A stretch of DNA of 7,099 nt. Source: Nitrospira defluvii. Its GTDB lineage: Bacteria; Nitrospirota; Nitrospiria; Nitrospirales; Nitrospiraceae. A program made the position numbers and the translations under genes. The DNA lies in contig JACQHN010000404.1 in assembly GCA_016199015.1 (NCBI GenBank), forward strand, positions 1-7,099. Direction: 5' to 3'. Shown one piece after another: positions 1 through 3,732 of this stretch. The notes below the pieces were generated by a model. The model made no database searches and was not told where the DNA came from. It was given only the letters and a program-made list of their open reading frames with translations. The first letter of the stretch is position 1. Every line of letters starts with the position of its first letter.

Positions 1-1
1 A

Positions 2-32
2 TGAATGCGGAATGATGAATTCTGAATAGAAT
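2..32. repeat. Degenerate 7-bp tandem repeat (TGAATNN-type)
   Basis: GAAT occurs at 3, 10, 17 and 24, a strict 7-bp period, followed by one more GAAT at 29 out of phase. The units read TGAATGC, GGAATGA, TGAATTC and TGAATAG. The array may continue left of the window. It lies in the intergenic region upstream of the methyltransferase promoter. No function can be assigned; heptad arrays of this kind occur between genes in some bacteria. Confidence 0.5.
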
Positions 33-45
33 CGCGATATGCGCG

Positions 46-74
46 TTGACAAAGACGTCTAGACGTCATATGGT
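46..74 (+). promoter_or_regulatory. Predicted sigma70-type promoter of the methyltransferase gene
   Basis: A perfect -35 hexamer, TTGACA (46-51), is followed after exactly 17 bp by TATGGT (69-74), which matches 4 of 6 positions of the -10 consensus. Transcription would start near 80-83, essentially at the GTG at 83. The mRNA would then have almost no leader, which agrees with the lack of a Shine-Dalgarno sequence before the gene. The spacer carries a 14-bp palindrome, listed separately. This is a pattern match, not a mapped promoter. Confidence 0.5.
54..67. promoter_or_regulatory. Perfect 14-bp palindrome in promoter spacer (candidate operator)
   Basis: GACGTCTAGACGTC equals its own reverse complement, and it also contains GACGTC twice, separated by TA. 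It fills most of the 17-bp gap between the -35 and -10 elements, so a bound protein would block RNA polymerase. Candidate binders are the methyltransferase itself, through its helix-turn-helix-like N-terminus, or methylation of a recognition site inside the palindrome. Both modes are known for restriction-modification systems. The role here is inferred. Confidence 0.45.
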
Positions 75-82
75 AGCGCCCC

Positions 83-1243
83 GTGATGACGATGCTAACC
101 AGAAGACGACCAGGCGAAGTAAGAGACGCGATCTTCTCCGTCCTCTCTGCCTGGCCGGGTGGCGCTTCGGTTCAAACTATCGAGCGACAGGTCATAGAGT
201 TGATAGGGGCTGCAGCCGGTTCGAGTGTGCGGTCCTACTTAAGGTTGAACACGCCTTCTGTCTTTGTTCGCACAGCTCGAGCACATTATGCGCTCAAGCC
301 GATTCGTGGGCATGAAACCTGTCGTGAGGCTCCGGCCGTATACCGGACAAATCGCAGTTTCGGACTCGGACGATCGTCCGTTGTTCATGCTGATTGTATT
401 GATTGGCTCAAGGAGCAGCAGCAGAACTCAATCCATGCGGTGGTCACCGATCCCCCTTATGGTCTGTTCGAATACAGCGTTGAGCAGCAGGAAAAATTAA
501 GGGCCAGAAAGGGGGGGGTGTGGCGTATTCCTCCGTCCTTCGATGGAACTCAGCGATCCCCTCTTCCTCGCTTTACTGTCCTCTCAACTCACGATCTACG
601 CATTCTCGAATTGTTCTTCTTTGACTGGGCGAAGGTATTGATACCCGTTCTAGTCCCAGGAGCAAATGTGGTGGTTGCCTCAAATCCGCTTTTATCCTAT
701 TTGGTATCAGGGGCTCTAGCACGGGCTGGTTTAGAGCGACGAGGTGAAATCGTTCGGTTGGTGATGACGATGCGCGGAGGTGACAGGCCCAAAGCCGCTC
801 ATGATGAATTTCCGGATGTCAGTGTCATGCCGCGCTCTATGTGGGAACCCTGGCTTCTGTTTCGAAAGCCGCTGGAAGGGCGAGTTCAGGATAATCTCCG
901 AAAATGGGGAACAGGGGGGTTCCGTCGTCCATCCCAAGAGAGGCCATTTGGTGATGTCATATCTTCATCGCCTACGAATAAATCAGAGCGACTGCTGGCT
1001 CCCCACCCAAGCCTCAAACCCCAGCAGTTCCTTCGTATCCTGGTCAGAGGAGTCCTTCCTTTGGGGAAAGGCGTCATACTTGACCCCTTCTGCGGAGCGG
1101 CGTCCACCCTTGCGGCCGCTGAAACGGTGGGATACGAGAGTGTGGGGATCGAGAAGGATCTGCTCTATTTCGAAATGGCTCGCAGATCCTTGCCCAAACT
1201 GGTGGCGTTCAAAAACGACGACAACTATTCCTTGAGTTTGTAG
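83..1243 (+). CDS. Type II DNA methyltransferase, beta-class (N4-cytosine/N6-adenine), winged-helix-like N-terminus
   Basis: This predicted enzyme transfers a methyl group from S-adenosylmethionine to an exocyclic amino group of adenine or cytosine at a specific DNA site, protecting it from the restriction enzyme encoded opposite. The catalytic motif IV is DPPY (residues 123-126). It is followed by a target-recognition-like middle (about 230-300), HPSLKP (308-313, motif X region) and the SAM-binding motif I DPFCGAAST (from residue 334). The order IV, then TRD, then X and I defines the beta class. DPPY more often goes with adenine-N6 activity, but this cannot be settled here. Residues about 10-73 look like a small winged-helix or HARE-HTH-type domain, which could bind DNA. 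Possible starts are GTG 83, ATG 86 and ATG 92; none has a Shine-Dalgarno, and the promoter position suggests a leaderless message. The 3' end overlaps the convergent endonuclease gene by 19 bp. Site specificity is unknown. Confidence 0.88.
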   Translation: MMTMLTRRRPGEVRDAIFSVLSAWPGGASVQTIERQVIELIGAAAGSSVRSYLRLNTPSVFVRTARAHYALKPIRGHETCREAPAVYRTNRSFGLGRSSVVHADCIDWLKEQQQNSIHAVVTDPPYGLFEYSVEQQEKLRARKGGVWRIPPSFDGTQRSPLPRFTVLSTHDLRILELFFFDWAKVLIPVLVPGANVVVASNPLLSYLVSGALARAGLERRGEIVRLVMTMRGGDRPKAAHDEFPDVSVMPRSMWEPWLLFRKPLEGRVQDNLRKWGTGGFRRPSQERPFGDVISSSPTNKSERLLAPHPSLKPQQFLRILVRGVLPLGKGVILDPFCGAASTLAAAETVGYESVGIEKDLLYFEMARRSLPKLVAFKNDDNYSLSL

Positions 1244-1935
1244 ATCCAGTTTTGTCGCAGCTTCGCGATACCTTTCTTATGGAGAGTGGCGGTCCGGGTT
1301 CCCAGTTCTCCACGCGAGTTCTTGCGGAAATCGTTCAGAGTGACCTTGGCTAAGTAAAGCTCGGTAAAGGTCATTGGCTTCCTGTGTCTTGCAGGCTCGG
1401 TCACGCAATCAACCGCATATACGAACACACACATCCATTGGTCACGAGCACCGTGCGTGTCGACGGCCCCGCCCGATTTGCGAGTGGTCTTAATTTCCAC
1501 TCCTTCTACCCCGGCTTTAACTTTATTGCCCGCATACACTCCGTTCACGACCAAATCTGGATGGCCGTTATGGAAGAGATTCACCGTGAGAGTGCGAGAG
1601 TGTTTCCCAAGACTGGCGGTCAGCATATCCGAGAGCAGGCCTGACATGATGGCCGGGCGGAGCATATCATCAAGGCGTAGAAGTCCTCGCTCCACTAAAC
1701 CCCGATTGATGTCGTAGAAGAAGTCATAAATATCCTGCATCGCCATATCAAAGTCTTTGAGGCGAAGCTCGAACGGAAGCATGGCTTCGTCGTTGAAGAA
1801 TCTAGGATTGACGCAGTTGCGATTTAGGGGCATAAGGAAGAGCCGCGAAGGCGGCAGGAGTGTAACGACATTCTTCTCCAGCGTCAAACTTTTCTCCCGT
1901 ATACGAAGGCAGACATCCAACCGAGAAGGTCCCAC
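1225..1935 (-). CDS. Predicted Type II restriction endonuclease, PD-(D/E)XK fold
   Basis: This is probably the nuclease partner of the convergent methyltransferase. A PD-(D/E)XK-like active site is visible: P126-D127 in GHPDLVVNG, then E147-I-K149 in GVEIKTTRK, a typical spacing for Mg-dependent restriction enzymes. The segment after it (QWMCVFVYAVD, about 166-176) resembles the core strand that usually follows the EXK lysine. Residues 50-125 look mainly helical, and the C-terminus is basic. At 236 residues it has a normal length for a Type II enzyme. I do not recognise the exact family or its target. The start is uncertain: GTG at 1935 gives the longest frame but has no ribosome site, whereas TTG at 1887-1885 follows a GGGAG at a good distance and would remove 16 residues; ATG at 1833 is a third option. 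An in-frame stop at 1957-1959 bounds the gene upstream. Confidence 0.68.
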   Translation of the reverse strand: MGPSRLDVCLRIREKSLTLEKNVVTLLPPSRLFLMPLNRNCVNPRFFNDEAMLPFELRLKDFDMAMQDIYDFFYDINRGLVERGLLRLDDMLRPAIMSGLLSDMLTASLGKHSRTLTVNLFHNGHPDLVVNGVYAGNKVKAGVEGVEIKTTRKSGGAVDTHGARDQWMCVFVYAVDCVTEPARHRKPMTFTELYLAKVTLNDFRKNSRGELGTRTATLHKKGIAKLRQNWIYKLKE

Positions 1936-2097
1936 TCGTGATGGCGTTGATGAAACTCAAAAGCTGATCAGAGGAGGCTTGAGAGGATGGTCAGCAAGGC
2001 CGCAAGGGAGTTTGGATGCCGAGGCGTACTGTTTCCGTACGTCGAGGTGGACGGGCGACCGAGAACGAAGCTGGAGGGAACTTTCAGCAGCCGACTG

Positions 2098-2148
2098 AAA
2101 CTTGCGGATGGCCCCTTTTAGGACAGTCGTCTGCCTGGCCGGATCGCC
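2098..2148 (-). pseudogene. Degraded copy of the C-terminal segment of the 89-aa gene
   Basis: Read on the minus strand, this segment gives GDPARQTTVLKGAIRKF. The 89-aa protein at 2954-3223 ends in GDPMTQITVLQGAIREL: 11 of 17 residues are identical, and by hand alignment about 36 of 51 bases match, in the same orientation. The stop codon after the segment in the 89-aa gene is replaced here by CAG, and similarity fades on both sides. It is either a fragment of a paralogous gene or a short dispersed repeat that can form a protein tail. Confidence 0.45.
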
Positions 2149-2181
2149 GGTAGCTTTGAACGCCCTGCTTGGCTGATCCGC

Positions 2182-2210
2182 TTGACCCCTCAGGGTGCCT
2201 CGGATAGTAT
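2182..2210 (+). promoter_or_regulatory. Predicted promoter of the toxin-antitoxin operon
   Basis: TTGACC (2182-2187) and TAGTAT (2205-2210) are separated by 17 bp. They match 5 of 6 and 4 of 6 positions of the sigma70 consensus. A transcript starting near 2217 would have a leader of roughly 35 bases before the GTG at 2252. Prediction by pattern only. Confidence 0.4.
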
Positions 2211-2213
2211 CCA

Positions 2214-2227
2214 TAATGGTGTCATTA
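2214..2227. promoter_or_regulatory. Inverted repeat TAATG-GTGT-CATTA, candidate antitoxin operator
   Basis: Five-base arms TAATG (2214-2218) and CATTA (2223-2227) flank GTGT. The repeat sits just downstream of the predicted -10 element, at the expected transcription start. Ribbon-helix-helix antitoxins commonly bind inverted repeats at their own promoter and repress it, most strongly together with the toxin. The arms are short, so chance is possible. Confidence 0.3.
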
Positions 2228-2251
2228 CGGAACCGCCACAGGGAGAATGCC

Positions 2252-2491
2252 GTGGCAAGCTTGACCATCAAAAATATTCCTGAGCCGTTAGTCAAACGCC
2301 TTAAGCATCAAGCAGCCGCGCATCGGCGCAGTTTGAATTTTGAGGTCATTTCTTGCCTCGAGGAGATGACCCACAGCATTCCTGACGCGGATGCCTTACT
2401 GGCCAGGGCGCGGGCAGTCCGCCGCATCCCCAAAGGCATACGACTCAACGATCGCCTGCTTCAGGATCTCAAAACAGCCGGCCGACCATGA
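2252..2491 (+). CDS. FitA/VapB-like ribbon-helix-helix antitoxin
   Basis: This is a 79-residue antitoxin of a type II toxin-antitoxin pair. It should bind and inhibit the PIN-domain toxin encoded next and repress its own promoter. The N-terminus (V/M)ASLTIKNIPEPLVKRL supplies the beta-strand and first helix of an Arc/FitA-type ribbon-helix-helix fold. The second helix contains RRSLNFEVISCLEEM, the usual RSLN-E signature of this group. The C-terminal half (from about residue 40), rich in Ala, Arg and Leu, would wrap the toxin. I chose GTG at 2252 because GGGAGA (2241-2246) lies five bases upstream and family members start at this point. The frame extends to an ATG at 2195, but that extension has no family-like sequence. 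The stop codon overlaps the toxin start as ATGA. Confidence 0.85.
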   Translation: MASLTIKNIPEPLVKRLKHQAAAHRRSLNFEVISCLEEMTHSIPDADALLARARAVRRIPKGIRLNDRLLQDLKTAGRP

Positions 2492-2889
2492 TTGTGGCCG
2501 ATACGAATCCGTTAATTTATCTCTATGTCCAGGGTCAACGGACACAAAAGAGTGAGGCTGTGCTCAGGCGGGACGCGGTGTGGACCGTACCGCTTCTATG
2601 GCGCTCGGAATTTCGGAATGCCCTGGGTGGATTGATCCGAACAGGTGCGCTTCAGTTGAATGATGCGCTCGTGATGAGCGAAGAAGCCGAACGCTGGCTG
2701 AACGGGTATGAATACAGCGTGCTCTCGCCACATGTGCTGACCCTAGCCGCTCGGTCGGGCTGTTCCGCCTATGATTGTGAATTCGTGGCACTCGCCCAGG
2801 ACTTGGAAGTGCCGTTGGTTACGAGTGATCGTCAGATTCTGAAGGCCTTTCCAACAGTCGCCGTCTCTCCCTCGGCTTTTACAGTCTGA
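2488..2889 (+). CDS. vapC: VapC/FitB-family PIN-domain ribonuclease toxin
   Basis: This 133-residue PIN-domain protein is the toxin of the pair. Such toxins are Mg/Mn-dependent endoribonucleases that cut tRNA, rRNA or mRNA and arrest growth when the antitoxin is degraded. All four expected acidic active-site residues are present: D5 (VADTNPLIYL), E41 (WRSEFRNAL), D96 (SAYDCEFVALA) and D114 (LVTSDRQIL). The length is typical of the family and nothing suggests damage. The ATG at 2488 overlaps the antitoxin stop (ATGA), so translation is probably coupled. With an intact antitoxin and toxin beside a restriction-modification pair, the locus reads as a small defence or stability island. The cellular RNA target cannot be told from sequence. 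Confidence 0.9.
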   Translation: MIVADTNPLIYLYVQGQRTQKSEAVLRRDAVWTVPLLWRSEFRNALGGLIRTGALQLNDALVMSEEAERWLNGYEYSVLSPHVLTLAARSGCSAYDCEFVALAQDLEVPLVTSDRQILKAFPTVAVSPSAFTV

Positions 2890-2925
2890 CCGGCAAGTAG
2901 CAGACGAGCACTCACTCTATGCGAT

Positions 2926-2946
2926 ACGTTTCACGAACGACGAGAG
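2926..2946. repeat. Three-unit 7-bp repeat (ACGNNNN)
   Basis: ACGTTTC, ACGAACG and ACGAGAG follow each other with an exact 7-bp period (ACG at 2926, 2933, 2940). They lie between the convergent toxin gene and the 89-aa gene. The array is very short and may be chance, but its period equals that of the GAAT array at the left edge of the window. I see no clear terminator hairpin in this intergenic gap. Confidence 0.3.
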
Positions 2947-2953
2947 GCGGGTG

Positions 2954-3223
2954 TCAGAGCTCGCGGATGGCGCCTTGGAGGACCGTGATCTGGGTCATCG
3001 GATCCCCGGCAATCTGAAGTTCTGAGCGGATCTGGGCTTTGAGGTAGCTGGAGTATCCGATTTTATCGACGAGCAGTTCGAGAAAGCGTTCGGAAGACAG
3101 CAGGGTTTGCGATTTGAGTTCTTCGATGGTGTCATCGCTCACCGGCACATAACTGCTGCCGATGTGGAAAATGACATTGTAATGCCGGTCTCGCCCCAGC
3201 CGTTCGAACCGTAGTCCCTTCAC
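2954..3223 (-). CDS. Uncharacterised 89-aa protein, last gene of the dab-direction cluster
   Basis: I do not recognise this protein. It is 89 residues, soluble and charged, with no signal peptide or membrane segment. The N-terminal third (GLRFERLGRDRHYNVIFHIGSSYVPV) looks like beta structure, and the rest (DDTIEELKSQTLLSSERFLELLVDKIGYSSYLKAQIRSEL, about residues 30-68) looks helical. The tail is GDPMTQITVLQGAIREL. The GTG start is supported by a purine-rich AGGAAGGA about seven bases upstream, and it overlaps the stop of the preceding open segment as GTGA, suggesting coupling. The frame stays open further upstream (IDLQEEGQD precedes the GTG) but without a better start. It lies 116 bp after the PII-like gene on the same strand and could be the end of the same transcript. 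Its tail has a degraded match at 2098-2148. Confidence 0.6.
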   Translation of the reverse strand: MKGLRFERLGRDRHYNVIFHIGSSYVPVSDDTIEELKSQTLLSSERFLELLVDKIGYSSYLKAQIRSELQIAGDPMTQITVLQGAIREL

Positions 3224-3339
3224 GTCCTGTCCTTCCTCTTGCAGGTCAATGCGGGCACATTGTAGACAATCAGCGGAGAGAAGACAAGATTGGCCTGTCC
3301 CTGCGCGAGCTCGTCATGGGCGGGATTCCGGACGGGGCA
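3220..3339 (-). pseudogene. Start-less coding remnant, possibly YgiT-type zinc-finger fragment
   Basis: Directly after the UGA of the PII-like gene the same frame stays open for 39 codons (CPVRNPAHDEL ... YNVPALTCKRKDRT) and ends at 3220, overlapping the next gene's GTG. The frame has no ATG, GTG or TTG before its last few codons. About 25 of 33 third positions are G or C, which looks coding, whereas the alternative frame looks random over most of the stretch. The layout CPV...LVF...VPALTC recalls YgiT/MqsA-type zinc-finger proteins, but each CxxC pair has lost a cysteine. I read it as a decayed antitoxin-like gene; readthrough of the PII stop is a less likely alternative. Confidence 0.35.
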
Positions 3340-3681
3340 TCAGGATGTGGCTGCCTTCTTGCCGAAGTACTCACGCCGGCTCACGGCCACATCAGAGACG
3401 AACATGACGCCAGAATACCGGTCAAAGAGCGGTCGCAGCCCGGCCAGCACTGGTTCCACTTTTTCTTCAGGCACCACCGCCATAATCATGACCAGGCTTT
3501 CCTGTTCACTGAACATGAAGTGGGCTTCGCGTACCCCGTGATGTCCCTTTCCCGAGATGTTGCCGATGATGGTGTAGCCTGTCGCTTCAACCTTATCCAG
3601 CAACTCGGTCACAAAGGGCCGGTTCTCCCCCGACACGATCACACGGATTTCTTTCATGGGATGTAACGTGAGTCCGGCCAT
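3340..3681 (-). CDS. PII-like signalling protein of the DAB operon
   Basis: A 113-residue protein with the alpha/beta order of a PII-like trimer subunit: strand KEIRVIVSG (10-18), helix ENRPFVTELLDKVEATG, strand YTIIGNISG, a short T-loop-like turn (GKGHHGVREAHFM), strand SLVMIMAVV, helix EEKVEPVLAGLRPLF and a final SGVMFVSDVAV strand. It lacks the uridylylated T-loop tyrosine context and the GDGK B-loop of classical GlnB/GlnK, so it belongs with divergent PII-like proteins. Several of these (SbtB, CPII) are encoded beside bicarbonate transporters and bind nucleotides or bicarbonate. By context it probably modulates the DabA-DabB carbon-uptake system; the ligand is unknown. The ATG at 3681 is favoured by a strong AAAGGAG eight bases upstream, although the family-like start MKEIRV is at residue 9. 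The gene follows dabA by 51 bp. Confidence 0.8.
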   Translation of the reverse strand: MAGLTLHPMKEIRVIVSGENRPFVTELLDKVEATGYTIIGNISGKGHHGVREAHFMFSEQESLVMIMAVVPEEKVEPVLAGLRPLFDRYSGVMFVSDVAVSRREYFGKKAATS

Positions 3682-3687
3682 GTCTCA

Positions 3688-3694
3688 ACTCCTT
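3688..3694 (-). promoter_or_regulatory. Strong ribosome binding site of the PII-like gene
   Basis: On the minus strand AAAGGAG ends six to eight bases before the ATG at 3681 (AAAGGAGTTGAGACATG). It decides the start at 3681 over the internal ATG at 3657, which has no Shine-Dalgarno. Its strength suggests that this small regulator is translated independently of, and perhaps more than, dabA. Confidence 0.7.
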
Positions 3695-3732
3695 TGAAAA
3701 ATCTTGTGCCTAGACGTGACGCCTCTCGCAAC

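Larger units (their letters stand above)
1936..2251. other. Gene-poor spacer between endonuclease and toxin-antitoxin genes
   Basis: I see no convincing intact gene in these 316 bases. On the minus strand a frame stays open from 2214 (ATG) to a stop at 1957, but it has no Shine-Dalgarno and most of its translation is low-information Ser/Leu/Arg/Pro-rich sequence. One 51-base part of it resembles the C-terminal coding end of the 89-aa gene further right, and is listed separately. The right edge holds the promoter and possible operator of the toxin-antitoxin operon. An 8-bp palindrome CTGATCAG lies at 1964-1971. The region may be a scar of past insertion or deletion. Confidence 0.45.

Noticed and set aside
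1219..1257. CGACAA...TTGTCG inverted repeat as a shared terminator for the convergent R-M genes
   Set aside because: The arms are six bases with a loop of 27 and no T-tract; it is too weak to call.
1957..2295. Minus-strand frame of 112 codons as a full gene, for example a controller protein for the restriction enzyme
   Set aside because: There is no Shine-Dalgarno and no helix-turn-helix. It overlaps the antitoxin gene and its promoter, and only a 17-residue patch resembles a real protein.
3340..3342. Selenocysteine insertion at the UGA ending the PII-like gene
   Set aside because: No convincing bacterial SECIS-like hairpin was seen after it, and PII-like proteins normally end about here; a decayed neighbouring gene explains the open frame better.
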